Assembly: GCF_029193815.1 (NCBI RefSeq)
Contig: NZ_JARFVC010000036.1
Location: 1-40,951, forward strand
Direction of reading: 5' to 3'
Length of the DNA: 40,951 nucleotides
From: Cytobacillus sp. S13-E01
GTDB taxonomy: Bacteria > Bacillota > Bacilli > Bacillales > Bacillaceae_L
A model generated the notes under the pieces. It did not search any database and had not been told where the DNA came from. It saw only the letters and a list, made by a program, of their open reading frames with translations. Each line of letters starts with the position of its first letter. Position 1 is the stretch's first letter. This document shows positions 17,784-26,440 of the stretch, in pieces. Both the position numbers and the translations under genes were made by a program.

Positions 17784-18821
17784 TTACACCAATAGAAATA
17801 TTAGAGAAAGACTAATTATTGAAACAAGAACTGATGCAAATAAACCAATCGCAAATGGCTTGATGCCTATATTCATCATCTTCTTCAGATTCACTTGTAA
17901 TCCTACACCAGCCATTACCATGAGAATGATATACTTTGCAATGCTAACCAATGATGATTGTACATCCTCTGAAATAAATCCCACCGAGTTGAAAAGACTC
18001 ATAAGGATAAATCCTACAATAAACCAAGGAAACACTTTTTTAAAAGATACTTTACCAGCTTGATTATCATTTTTTACTAGTAATAATGGAACTAGAATGA
18101 TAATCGGTAATAAAAAGAGTGTTCGCACTAGTTTAACCGTTGTCGCTATATCTCCCGCTTCATTACCATATAAATAACCTACCGCTACAACAGACGATGT
18201 GTCATGAATTGCTGTACCAGCCCAGATCCCAAACTGTAATGGATTTAAATTAAGGAAGTGACCAATAACAGGATATAAAAAGGTAGCGATTAAGTTAAAT
18301 AAAAATATCGTTGAAATAGCATATGCGGTTTGTGCTTCACGAGCATTAATTGTACCTTTTAAAGCTGTAATTGCAGTTGCTCCGCAAATACTTGTACCCA
18401 CACCAATTAAAATAGATAAGAGCTGATCAACTTTTAATAGTTTTCCTATTAAAATAGTAAAGAATATACCACCAAAAACAACAGCAAGTATAGTAAGAAA
18501 AGACTGTCCACCGATTTGAAGAATTTGACCAAAGCTTAGTGTAGCACCTAGCAAAATGATTGCAACTTTTAACATTCGTTGCACGGTGAATGATATACCA
18601 TCTTCAAAAATAATGTGTAATCCAAACGTGTTACGTATAATTATGCCGATAACAAGAGCAAAGATAACTCCGCCAAATAACGGATACAATTTCCCGAAAA
18701 AATGCGAAACAGTTGCAATTAATAAAAGTAAAATAATCCCAGAACTCCAACTAGGTAGAGGCAGCGGACGTTTTCTAAATATAGTTAACAGCTGTTGTTT
18801 CCCAATAATGTTTTCACTCAT
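17784..18821 (-). CDS. YeiH-family (UPF0324) putative sulfate exporter permease
   Basis: This 345-residue protein has about ten hydrophobic helices and belongs to the YeiH/Cons_hypoth698 group. Family patterns include FFGKLYPLFGGVIFALVIGI, the LGATLSFGQI segment, GTSICGATAI near residue 145 and GIWAGTAIHDTSSVVA. Members are annotated as putative sulfate exporters, but the substrate is weakly supported. AAGGGGAAATTACA precedes the ATG. It is monocistronic, with its own terminator, and no LysR regulator is beside it. Confidence is high in the family and low in the substrate. Confidence 0.88.
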   Translation of the reverse strand: MSENIIGKQQLLTIFRKRPLPLPSWSSGIILLLLIATVSHFFGKLYPLFGGVIFALVIGIIIRNTFGLHIIFEDGISFTVQRMLKVAIILLGATLSFGQILQIGGQSFLTILAVVFGGIFFTILIGKLLKVDQLLSILIGVGTSICGATAITALKGTINAREAQTAYAISTIFLFNLIATFLYPVIGHFLNLNPLQFGIWAGTAIHDTSSVVAVGYLYGNEAGDIATTVKLVRTLFLLPIIILVPLLLVKNDNQAGKVSFKKVFPWFIVGFILMSLFNSVGFISEDVQSSLVSIAKYIILMVMAGVGLQVNLKKMMNIGIKPFAIGLFASVLVSIISLSLIFLLV

Positions 18822-19025
18822 TGTAATTTCCCCTTACCGCCGCTTATCAAAATTAAAGCAGTAGCTTAACTGTAACTCACAATATGATAGTATACTATAA
18901 TTTCAACTTGTATACACTAGAATAATACTACCAATTTCATTTTGCATTGCTTCACAAGCTATGAATACTTATGTCTTATCCTTATTTTACCTACTCTCTT
19001 AATGGAATGGAAGTAACTTTCTTAA

Positions 19026-19358
19026 ATAAAAGCGCAAGGCGCGCCCGCATATCGGCGCGTCGTTTAAGATAGATTGCTGTTTTGGTTACCGTTTTCTTAT
19101 TTTTGCGCGATTTCGGGCATCAGATTGCTGTTTTGGTTACCGTTTTCTTATTTTTGCGCGATTTCGGGCATCAGATTGCTGTTTTGGTTACCGTTTTCTT
19201 ATTTTCGCGCGATTTCGGGCATCAGATTGCTGTTTTGGTTACCGTTTTCTTATTTTTACGCGATTTCGGGCATCAGATTGCTGTTTTGGTTACCGTTCGA
19301 TAGCGCCTCGAGCTAGATACATAAACTGGGTACAAACTTTTATCCTTGCTTATCTTTT
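19026..19358 (+). repeat. Modular repeat, copy 5, with 51-bp tandem units in its interior
   Basis: The ends are those of the main family (AAGCGCAAGGCGCGCCCGC at the left, GCGCCTCGAGCTAGATAC and the type A tail at the right). The usual CATAAG hairpin module is absent and is replaced by an array of tandem 51-bp units. Confidence 0.88.
19071..19298 (+). repeat. Tandem array, 4.5 units of 51 bp
   Basis: Units begin at 19071, 19122, 19173 and 19224, with a 24-base partial unit at 19275. Each starts AGATTGCTGTTTTGGTTACC and ends GATTTCGGGCATC. Units differ by only one or two bases (TTTTTG, TTTTCG, TTTTTA before CGCG), which points to recent amplification. The period is 17 codons, so open frames run through the array, but there is no ribosome site and no sign of translation. 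Confidence 0.95.
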
Positions 19359-19360
19359 AA

Positions 19361-19402
19361 AAAAACAACCGGTGTCAGGCACGAGCCTGACACCGGTTGT
19401 TT
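19361..19402 (-). terminator. Terminator of the opuA operon
   Basis: AACAACCGGTGTCAGGC pairs perfectly with its complement across a four-base loop, giving a 17-bp stem with A/T flanks, 18 bases beyond the opuAC stop. Confidence 0.93.
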
Positions 19403-19419
19403 ATATCTCGCAGTATAAC

Positions 19420-20310
19420 CTATTCGTTTTTTAAATCTTCAATAGAATCAATATCCATATATGTTGGAACAACTAATCCAAGTTTTGTTCCTTCTAAGTT
19501 TGCACCTAGGTCTTCAAATTGCCCTTCAAATTTTTCATAGTAATCTGCATGTGTAGAAGGTAACCAACCAGCTACATGTGCATCTACGCTACCATCTGCA
19601 ACACCAGACCACATTGGTCCTGCTTCAACCTGACGAAGAGTAACCTCATATCCAACACTTTCTAACACATTGGCAATTATATTAGTACTAGCAATCTCAC
19701 TGTCCCAAGCGACATAGGCTAGCATAATCTCGTCACCATCAACAGTTCCCGCACCTTCAGTCCAGCTCGCAACTTTATCGGCGTTTTTTTCTACCCATGA
19801 TGCAGCAGCTTCTTCAGCTTCAACCCCATCCATTATCTCAACCATAACATTAGCCATGTCTTCTGGAGTCCATTTGAATTGATCTAAAATTGCATATGCC
19901 GTTGGATGATCTTCTTTTAATCCAACACGTGCAATCGTATTAATATCTTCATCTTCACCATATACACCTTTAGGATCTTCTAGATATTTTAAATCAAACG
20001 CAGAGAACTTCCAGTGTGGTGTCCAACCTGTTACGATAATAGGCTCTTCATTATTATAGGCCTTTTTTAATGCAGCAGCCATTGCCGCACCCGATCCCTC
20101 TACTAGTTCCCACTCATCAAGACCATACTCTTCAATTACTGTTTTTGTAGATTTCATTAACCCTGCACCTGGATCTATTCCAACAATCTTATATTCTACA
20201 CGATCACCAACAGTTTGATCCTCGTTTCCACTAGTTTCTGAACCTCCACAGGCAGCCAGTCCAATCGTTAATCCTAATGCTAATGTTGTTCCTACTAATT
20301 TACGTATCAT
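19420..20310 (-). CDS. opuAC: Glycine betaine ABC transporter substrate-binding lipoprotein
   Basis: This 296-residue protein is the extracellular binding component of an OpuA-type osmoprotectant importer. The N-terminal signal ends in the lipobox LAAC (cysteine near residue 21). Ligand-cage tryptophans are visible in TGWTPHWKFS, GPMWSGVADG and VAGWLPSTH. It closely follows Bacillus subtilis OpuAC, for example in LAYVAWDSEIASTN. The ATG overlaps the opuAB stop (TAATG), so translation is coupled. The likely substrate is glycine betaine, perhaps also proline betaine. It is the last gene of the operon. Confidence 0.94.
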   Translation of the reverse strand: MIRKLVGTTLALGLTIGLAACGGSETSGNEDQTVGDRVEYKIVGIDPGAGLMKSTKTVIEEYGLDEWELVEGSGAAMAAALKKAYNNEEPIIVTGWTPHWKFSAFDLKYLEDPKGVYGEDEDINTIARVGLKEDHPTAYAILDQFKWTPEDMANVMVEIMDGVEAEEAAASWVEKNADKVASWTEGAGTVDGDEIMLAYVAWDSEIASTNIIANVLESVGYEVTLRQVEAGPMWSGVADGSVDAHVAGWLPSTHADYYEKFEGQFEDLGANLEGTKLGLVVPTYMDIDSIEDLKNE

Positions 20311-21158
20311 TATACAGTTCCCCCTTGTTTATTTTTTCCTATATTTTGAGTAATCCGATCTAGGATAATTGCGATAACAACAATTGCTAGACCAGCTTCA
20401 AAACCAGTTCCAGTTTTAATTTGCGTCACTGCTTCATATACTTTTGCACCTAAACCTGGTGCGCCTACCATGGATGCAATAACTACCATTGATAAAGAAA
20501 GCATGATGCTTTGGTTTATCCCTGCCATAATTGTTGGCATGGCAAGTGGTAATTGAACCTTCATCAAACGTTGTTTTGTAGTCGAACCAAACGCTTCTGT
20601 AGCCTCTATTAACTCAGCAGGAACTTGATGTATTCCAAGAATCGTTAAGCGAATGGTCGGTGGCATTGCAAAAATGACTGATGCCACAACTCCTGGCACC
20701 ACGCCAATATTAAAGAAAAAGATTGCAGGTAAGAGATAGACGAATGCAGGCATTGTTTGCATAAAGTCTAATATCGGTGTTATAACTTGGTGAATCCTCT
20801 TTTTCTGAGATGCCCAAATACCGACAGGAATACCTATTAACACGGTTATAAAAACAGATGTTAACACAAGTGCAACCGTATCAAGCATGTGCTCCCAATA
20901 GCCTAAGTTATCGATTAGTAATAAACCCAAGAAACTAAATAACCCAATTCTCCATTTACAAATCTTTAAAGCTAGTAAACTTACTAATACAATAAGTACT
21001 ATCGAAGGAATAAAGGATAACCCTGTTACAATCCCCTCTACAAATGCTTCTAACCCATTTGCTATTCCGTCGAACATTTCTTCAAAATTATACGTAAGCC
21101 AATCAACCAAGGCATCTACCCAACGAGCCAAAGGGAGTTTCGGTAAAAAACCTTCCAT
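20310..21158 (-). CDS. opuAB: Glycine betaine ABC transporter permease
   Basis: The 282-residue product is the membrane subunit of the OpuA importer. After an N-terminal amphipathic segment, about seven to eight membrane helices follow, with the ABC permease coupling motif EATEAFGSTTKQRLMKVQLP at about residues 190-210. The start codon directly abuts the opuAA stop, and the ribosome site GGGAGGTG lies inside the end of opuAA. Confidence 0.94.
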   Translation of the reverse strand: MEGFLPKLPLARWVDALVDWLTYNFEEMFDGIANGLEAFVEGIVTGLSFIPSIVLIVLVSLLALKICKWRIGLFSFLGLLLIDNLGYWEHMLDTVALVLTSVFITVLIGIPVGIWASQKKRIHQVITPILDFMQTMPAFVYLLPAIFFFNIGVVPGVVASVIFAMPPTIRLTILGIHQVPAELIEATEAFGSTTKQRLMKVQLPLAMPTIMAGINQSIMLSLSMVVIASMVGAPGLGAKVYEAVTQIKTGTGFEAGLAIVVIAIILDRITQNIGKNKQGGTV

Positions 21159-22409
21159 TTACTTCACCTCCCTTAAGTTGTTACTAGAAGGAGAATCCTT
21201 ATCAAAACCGTTAATATATGTATTATTTCCAGCTAACGCACCGATAACAGCGCCTCTAATTACAATGCCTTTTAGGCGATTTTCTTTATCAACAACTGCA
21301 ACAGGTATGGTTGCTGTTGAAACTTTATCAAATAAATCAGTTAGTAATGTCTCTGGAGCTACCGTAATAACATCTTTTGTAAGTGCTTGTTCTAAGCTAA
21401 GATTCTGTTCAACCGCATTTGAAGCATCTCCTGCCGTTATTGCACCTAGTAATCTATTTTGTTTATTAATAGCATAAATCGTAGATAGCCCATTATCTTT
21501 CATCAGCTTTAATGCAACTCGCGGTCCCTTTTCAATAGACATTGTTTCGGCCCTTTTCATAACATGTGCAGCTGTTAATACTTTAGATAGATCTACGTCT
21601 TCTACGAATCTTTCAACATAGTCATTTGAAGGATTCATTAAAATTTCTTCTGGCGTTCCTATTTGGACAATATTTCCATCCTTCATTAAGGCTATACGAT
21701 CACCAATCCGTAGTGCTTCATCCAAATCATGTGTAATAAAGACAATTGTTTTTTCCATCGTCGATTGCAATTGTAATAATTCATCCTGCATATCTTTTCG
21801 TATTAGTGGATCAAGAGCACTAAATGCTTCATCCATAAGTAAAATATCAGGATCATTTGCTAAAGCTCTTGCAAGACCAACACGTTGCTGCATACCTCCA
21901 CTTAGTTGGTCAGGATATTGATTTTCATATCCTTTTAGCCCTACAAGCTCTAATGATTCCTGTGCTTTACTTGCAATTTCAGATGTAGGAAACCCCTGTA
22001 TTTCAAGTCCGTACCCTGCATTTTCTAGCACAGTCCTATGTGGGAATAGTGCAAATCGCTGGAATACCATACTTAGCTTTTTTCTTCGAACATTCCGAAG
22101 CTCTTCCTTATTCATCTTGACAACATCTACTCCATCAAGTAGGATTTTCCCACTGGTTGGTTCAATAAGACGATTTAATAAGCGAACAAGCGTCGACTTA
22201 CCACTCCCTGAAAGACCCATTATAACGAATATTTCACCTGAGTAAACTTCGAAATTAGCCTGATTTACACCAACTGTCGAGCCGGTTTTTTGTAGAATTT
22301 CTTGCTTTGTTTTTCCCTTTTTTAAAAGTTCTATAGCTTTTTTAGGATTTTTTCCAAAAACCTTTGTGACATCATTTACACTAATCTTTACTTTTTTGCC
22401 TTCTTCCAT
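21159..22409 (-). CDS. opuAA: Glycine betaine ABC transporter ATP-binding protein
   Basis: This 416-residue ATPase energises the OpuA importer. It shows Walker A (GLSGSGKST), the Q-loop (MVFQRFALFPH), the signature LSGGMQQR, Walker B (ILLMDEAFSALD) and the H-loop (VFITHD). After the nucleotide-binding domain come tandem CBS domains (about residues 290-400), which in OpuA proteins sense ionic strength or cyclic di-AMP. The ATG at 22409 is preceded by GAGGTGAAGGT and gives the usual OpuAA length; the longer open frame up to 22607 reads through the promoter region and is not used. It is the first gene of opuAA-AB-AC. Confidence 0.95.
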   Translation of the reverse strand: MEEGKKVKISVNDVTKVFGKNPKKAIELLKKGKTKQEILQKTGSTVGVNQANFEVYSGEIFVIMGLSGSGKSTLVRLLNRLIEPTSGKILLDGVDVVKMNKEELRNVRRKKLSMVFQRFALFPHRTVLENAGYGLEIQGFPTSEIASKAQESLELVGLKGYENQYPDQLSGGMQQRVGLARALANDPDILLMDEAFSALDPLIRKDMQDELLQLQSTMEKTIVFITHDLDEALRIGDRIALMKDGNIVQIGTPEEILMNPSNDYVERFVEDVDLSKVLTAAHVMKRAETMSIEKGPRVALKLMKDNGLSTIYAINKQNRLLGAITAGDASNAVEQNLSLEQALTKDVITVAPETLLTDLFDKVSTATIPVAVVDKENRLKGIVIRGAVIGALAGNNTYINGFDKDSPSSNNLREVK

Positions 22410-22564
22410 ACCTTCACCTCTTGTCAACCTTTCCTTCGTAAAACAAATAATCTTACATTGGCTAGTCGTCCAAACCAATGATTTTTTACTTGACCTTATA
22501 ATTGTAGAAGTAATTACCAATTTACTCAAAGCCGATATAGAGGTGAAATCAGCCATAAACTTCG

Positions 22565-22580
22565 TACAGAATATACTGTA
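22565..22580. promoter_or_regulatory. Candidate operator palindrome in the opuA/gbsR-like intergenic region
   Basis: TACAGAATATACTGTA is a 16-bp palindrome with a single mismatched pair, located in an AT-rich region about 155 bases upstream of opuAA and about 130 bases upstream of the divergent regulator gene. Its assignment to the GbsR-type regulator is inference. Confidence 0.4.
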
Positions 22581-22708
22581 TGAACTATACAAAGTGTTTA
22601 CATACAATTAATCTAATTTCCTCCTTCATCCTTCATATTACGCAACTTTACTTTCATTGGACAAATGGGTAGGCTATAGTTAATAGTTAATATAATGGGA
22701 TGTGAAGG

Positions 22709-23239
22709 ATGTTGGAAGGTAAGGATCAGCTTGAAACAGCGCGTGAACGTGTGATAGAAGCGGTTGCTCAAAACATGAATTTATATGGGATGACTCCTTC
22801 TGTAGGGAGACTTTATGGTCTTATGTACTTTGAAGATGGACCAATGACTCTCGATGACATGAAGGAAGAGCTTGGCATGAGTAAAACGAGCATGAGTACT
22901 TCTGTACGAAACTTAGTAGATCTTAAAATGGTCGATAAAGTATGGAAAAAGGGCGTACGAAAAGATCTTTATATGGTTCAAGAGGATTGGCACCAAACGT
23001 TTATTGATTTCTTTACAATTAAATGGCGCACTGGGGTTTCAATAAATATCTCCGCAATAGAAAAGTCACTTAAAGAACTAGAGGACTTGCTCGCACAAGA
23101 AAACATAACAACAGAAATAAAGGATGCTGCTAAATCTGACATCAACAAGCTACATAATGCTCTTGATTATTACAACTGGTTAAACCGGTTAGTCGATAGC
23201 TTTGAATCAAAAGAAATATTTAATTATATACCTAGATAA
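22709..23239 (+). CDS. GbsR/OpcR-family regulator, probable opuA repressor
   Basis: The 176-residue product has the MarR-like winged helix of the GbsR family: YGMTPSVGRLYGLMYF, then LDDMKEELGMSKTSMSTSVRNL and KKGVRKDLYMVQEDW, with a helical C-terminus for dimerisation. In Bacillus subtilis GbsR and its paralog OpcR control choline uptake and betaine synthesis genes or osmoprotectant importers. Here it is divergent from opuA, which suggests that it controls that operon. Its start, after GTGAAGG, is close to the consensus. Length agrees with the family (about 180). Confidence 0.88.
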   Translation: MLEGKDQLETARERVIEAVAQNMNLYGMTPSVGRLYGLMYFEDGPMTLDDMKEELGMSKTSMSTSVRNLVDLKMVDKVWKKGVRKDLYMVQEDWHQTFIDFFTIKWRTGVSINISAIEKSLKELEDLLAQENITTEIKDAAKSDINKLHNALDYYNWLNRLVDSFESKEIFNYIPR

Positions 23240-23296
23240 TAAATGGAGGATAATAGTAACTTCCATGGTATTTATCAATTGAAATAGAACTATTCA

Positions 23297-23324
23297 AAGG
23301 CTTACACGAGCGTGTAAGCCTTTT
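23297..23324 (+). terminator. Terminator of the GbsR-type regulator gene
   Basis: AAGGCTTACACG and CGTGTAAGCCTT form a 12-bp stem with a T-run, 57 bases beyond the stop. Confidence 0.9.
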
Positions 23325-23345
23325 AACTCCGTGTTTAAAATAAAA

Positions 23346-23376
23346 AACAGACCAGGAAACATTCTCCTGGCCTGGT
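23346..23376 (-). terminator. Terminator of the quorum-sensing regulator-peptide operon
   Basis: On the minus strand CAGGCCAGGA pairs with TCCTGGTCTG (one mismatch) across a short loop and is followed by TTTTTT. It lies just beyond the stop of the 41-codon peptide gene, confirming that the peptide gene is the end of the transcript. Confidence 0.85.
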
Positions 23377-23383
23377 TAATTTA

Positions 23384-23509
23384 TTAGATAGTATAAGGGC
23401 TATATGATGTTGGATCCGGATGTTCGGCTTCACCTGCAAAATTATCTGAAGCAAGGTTTATCCCTAAAGTTAAAACGACACCAACAACTAATACTAACAA
23501 TTTTTTCAT
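23384..23509 (-). CDS. Small exported signalling peptide precursor (NprX-like)
   Basis: This short gene encodes 41 residues: a KK start, a hydrophobic core of about 17 residues (LLVLVVGVVLTLGI), then NLASDNFAGEAE and the polar end HPDPTSYSPYTI. That is the layout of Phr/NprX/PapR pheromone precursors, in which the C-terminal part is trimmed into a five-to-eight-residue signal and re-imported. The ribosome site AAGGAGAG overlaps the stop of the regulator gene; only 12 bases separate the two, and a terminator follows. The PD pair is reminiscent of the NprX signal SKPDIVG, but the mature form here is not known. The reading frame and coupling are seen directly; the signalling role is inferred from context. 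Confidence 0.82.
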   Translation of the reverse strand: MKKLLVLVVGVVLTLGINLASDNFAGEAEHPDPTSYSPYTI

Positions 23510-23521
23510 TCTACTCTCTCC

Positions 23522-24784
23522 TTAGTATATATAATTTAGTTTCCTAAGCGCTTTAATCGTTATATTATAATAACGATTTGCTTGCTTATATTTAAACTTT
23601 TTTTCAAAGTAATTACCTAATATCTCTGAGTATTTTATCAAATACTGCATATTTTCTTTTGTCTGAAAATAAGGTAACGCAATATCCTGCATGAATTTCT
23701 CAAATTCTTCTGATGGATCATTGATTAGGAAGTTATAAATTTCAAAATGGACGTTATACTCCTTAAAACCATATTCCTCTTGCAATCTTTTAGCTTCTAA
23801 AAGCCAAATCTTACAAAAACCATACTCTTCTATTGAGTAATACTCAGTTATAATTCCATGAATAGAAACAAGTTTTCCTTCAATATTTGATTCTAATTTA
23901 TAACTCAAGCTCTTCTCATATTTTTTAACTGCTTCATTCGGCCTCTTTTGTATCGAATACAAATATCCAAGATTATGATAAATGATTCCTCTTAAGTTCG
24001 AATCATTCATACTTTCAACCACTTTATTTGCTAGTAAGTAATTTTCTTCAGACAACTCATACTCTTCTGTTCTTAAATAACAAATACCTAATAAAACATG
24101 ACATTCAGCACTTCTTTTTAAATCATAGCGAGACTGATATATCGCTAGTGCTAAATGTGTATAGCTATTGCTTAGAGCCATTTTTCCCAATTGACTATAA
24201 GTCAATCCAATGGAGTAGTATAAATCAGCTTCTTCCCATTTTTCGATGTTAATACTTTTATTTAAGATTCGTTCCGCCAGCTTGTAATAGTCCTTCGCTG
24301 TAGTAAATTTGTTTTTCATATAGTTATACAAACCAAAAAATTTACTATAGAAGTAGTTCATTTGATCATCGAAAATATCTTTAAATGTATTAATTTTGTT
24401 AAGCTGTAATTCTGCTTTCTCGAGATCTCTTTGTAATAAAAAATATCTCAATTCAAATAGAACAAAATGTATGTATGCAGTTGAATCATTTGTGCTTTGA
24501 ACAACATTAACATACTTCTCGTACCTGGAATCTGCTTCTTCTTTATTACGGCTAACAATAGTAAAGTACCAATCATGTAATTCTTTTAAAAGAGAATACT
24601 CACTCTCCTCAATCAATTGTATGCCAAGCCTCTTACAAAGCATTTCTAAAACCTCTACACTTGCAGAGGTCTGGTTATTCTCGATCTTTGATAGATATGA
24701 GATAGAGATGATACCACTTGCTAGCTCCTCTTGTGTCATGTTTTGCTGTATTCGATAAAAGCGAAGTCTATTTCCTATTTCCAT
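23522..24784 (-). CDS. RRNPP-family HTH-TPR quorum-sensing regulator (NprR-like)
   Basis: The product of 420 residues has an XRE-type helix-turn-helix at residues 1-60 (NRLRFYRIQQNMTQEELASG, ISYLSKIENN) and then about nine TPR-like helical pairs to the end, including ADLYYSIGLTYSQLGKMALS and GIIYHNLGYLYSIQKRPNEA. Length and domain order match NprR of the Bacillus cereus group (about 423). In that family the TPR domain binds a re-imported peptide, switching the protein between a Spo0F-binding form and a DNA-binding activator of extracellular protease genes. A peptide gene follows in the same operon, and a subtilisin gene is divergent. The assignment to NprR rather than PlcR rests on length and gene order. 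Confidence 0.88.
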   Translation of the reverse strand: MEIGNRLRFYRIQQNMTQEELASGIISISYLSKIENNQTSASVEVLEMLCKRLGIQLIEESEYSLLKELHDWYFTIVSRNKEEADSRYEKYVNVVQSTNDSTAYIHFVLFELRYFLLQRDLEKAELQLNKINTFKDIFDDQMNYFYSKFFGLYNYMKNKFTTAKDYYKLAERILNKSINIEKWEEADLYYSIGLTYSQLGKMALSNSYTHLALAIYQSRYDLKRSAECHVLLGICYLRTEEYELSEENYLLANKVVESMNDSNLRGIIYHNLGYLYSIQKRPNEAVKKYEKSLSYKLESNIEGKLVSIHGIITEYYSIEEYGFCKIWLLEAKRLQEEYGFKEYNVHFEIYNFLINDPSEEFEKFMQDIALPYFQTKENMQYLIKYSEILGNYFEKKFKYKQANRYYNITIKALRKLNYIY

Positions 24785-24978
24785 AACACATTCCTCTCTT
24801 TTAAGTATAGTATTGATTCTTTATAATATTCTGATAATCTCGCTTTTACATATTTGGAAAATTGAACTTCAAATCCTGCTCTTATCCTATGTAGAGTACC
24901 AATTATCCCAAATCCCGAGATTACATTTTAAAACTGTACTATTACATAGTAGTATATTGCGGAAAACTTACTTTTACG

Positions 24979-25040
24979 ATTGGGAAAATTCATTCTGTTA
25001 CTCTTTGTTAGTTACTATTATTTGTTGTGATTTTCCCAAT
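24979..25040. promoter_or_regulatory. Inverted repeat between the regulator and subtilisin genes
   Basis: ATTGGGAAAAT (24979-24989) and ATTTTCCCAAT (25030-25040) are perfect 11-bp inverted copies with centres 51 bases apart, about five helical turns. A related half-site, TTTGGAAAATTGA, lies near 24852. These could be binding sites for the HTH-TPR regulator on the subtilisin promoter. Confidence 0.4.
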
Positions 25041-25205
25041 AACAAAACATTCAGATTAATGTTACGATTTAATCCAGCAATAATCATAATTCAATTTGGA
25101 CTTCCCGGGACTCATATTGAATTACAATAATCTACTTTTAGTTTCCTTCTCCTAAGCCATTCATTCTTATTTGATTGTTGCCAAATAAAAGTTGGAGGTC
25201 ATGGA

Positions 25206-26339
25206 ATGAAAAAGAGTAATAAGATTGTAGGTATTCTATTTAGCTTTATTCTAGCATTTGCAATGATCATTGGTACGACATCACCAGTAAGTGCTAAATC
25301 TGATAATGCTCCAAAAGATTACTTAATTGGTTTTAACTCCAAAGTATCAGAGGATGAGTTAGCTGAAGTAAAAGGCGCGGGCGGAAAAGTAAAACTTCAA
25401 TATAAATACATGAATGTTATTCTTGCAAAATTACCTGATCAAGCAGTTAATGCCCTCCTTAAAAACCCAAACATTGCTTTTGTGGAAGCAGACGGAACTA
25501 TGGAAGCTATTGGTCAAACAACACCTTGGGGCATTCCTCATATTGAAGCTGATACCGTACAGTCAACTGGTGTTACAGGCAATGGCGTTAAGGTAGCTAT
25601 TTTAGACACAGGCATCGACGCTAGTCATGAAGATTTAAATGTAGCAGGTGGTGCTAGTTTCATAGCCGGAGAACCTAATGCCCTAGAAGATGGTAATAGT
25701 CACGGCACACATGTTGCTGGTACGGTCGCTGGGTTAAATAATTCACTTGGAGTGCTTGGTGTTGCTCCAGCTGCAGAGCTTTATGCAGTAAAAGTATTAG
25801 ATAGTGCTGGTAGTGGATCATATAGCGGGATTGCACAAGGAATTGAGTGGGCAATCGAAAATGATATGGATATTATTAATATGAGCTTAGGTGGTAGTCA
25901 AGGTTCAACAGCCCTACAACAAGCAGTTGATAACGCATATAACAGTGGAATTGTGGTTGTAGCCGCTGCTGGAAACAGCGGTTCAAAGGGTAAGCGTAAT
26001 ACAATCGGCTACCCTGCAAAATACGCATCTGTTATAGCTGTTGGAGCGGTTGACTCTACTAATACTAGAGCCTCTTTCTCAAGTGTAGGAAGTGAGATTG
26101 AAGTAATGGCTCCAGGTGTTAACATCCTTAGTACAGTTCCAGGAAATAGCTATGATTCATACAACGGAACTTCAATGGCTTCACCACATGTTGCCGGTGC
26201 AGCTGCACTTATATTAGCTAAGCACCCAACACTGACAAATGTTGAAGTGCGTGAACGCCTAAATACTACCGCTACCTCTCTTGGAGATTCCTTCTATTAC
26301 GGAAATGGTGTAATTAACGTCTTTAAAGCAATTCAATAA
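25206..26339 (+). CDS. Subtilisin-type extracellular serine protease
   Basis: The precursor (377 residues) is an S8 family protease. It has a signal peptide (about 1-30, ending at PVSA), an I9 inhibitor propeptide (DYLIGFN through FVEADG, about 38-98), and a mature domain starting near the TTPWGIPHI segment. The catalytic triad is visible: D in [10 protein letters not shown] in [10 protein letters not shown] and S in [11 protein letters not shown], plus the oxyanion asparagine in AAAGNSG. The compact mature part of about 270 residues is typical of alkaline subtilisins. GGAGG lies seven bases before the ATG. Divergence from the peptide-sensing regulator suggests quorum-dependent expression. 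Confidence 0.95.
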   Translation: MKKSNKIVGILFSFILAFAMIIGTTSPVSAKSDNAPKDYLIGFNSKVSEDELAEVKGAGGKVKLQYKYMNVILAKLPDQAVNALLKNPNIAFVEADGTMEAIGQTTPWGIPHIEADTVQSTGVTGNGVKVAILDTGIDASHEDLNVAGGASFIAGEPNALEDGNSHGTHVAGTVAGLNNSLGVLGVAPAAELYAVKVLDSAGSGSYSGIAQGIEWAIENDMDIINMSLGGSQGSTALQQAVDNAYNSGIVVVAAAGNSGSKGKRNTIGYPAKYASVIAVGAVDSTNTRASFSSVGSEIEVMAPGVNILSTVPGNSYDSYNGTSMASPHVAGAAALILAKHPTLTNVEVRERLNTTATSLGDSFYYGNGVINVFKAIQ

Positions 26340-26440
26340 CAACTTTTGTCATGGTGGTACTTAGTTCAGAGTGCCACTTTTCACTTTTAGGTTTATATGA
26401 GTTCCTTTCGTCTAAACTAAAGATGTAAAGGAGTGACCAC

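Noticed and set aside
19071-19298. Possible CRISPR array
   Set aside because: Units are contiguous with no unique spacers and no cas genes are present.
19074-19316. Open frames of 73-80 codons through the 51-bp tandem array
   Set aside because: The period is a multiple of three, so frames stay open automatically; there is no ribosome site and the products are strings of hydrophobic repeats.
22410-22607. N-terminal extension of the opuAA frame
   Set aside because: It lacks a ribosome site, crosses the probable promoter and palindrome, and exceeds the family length; the ATG at 22409 has a good site.
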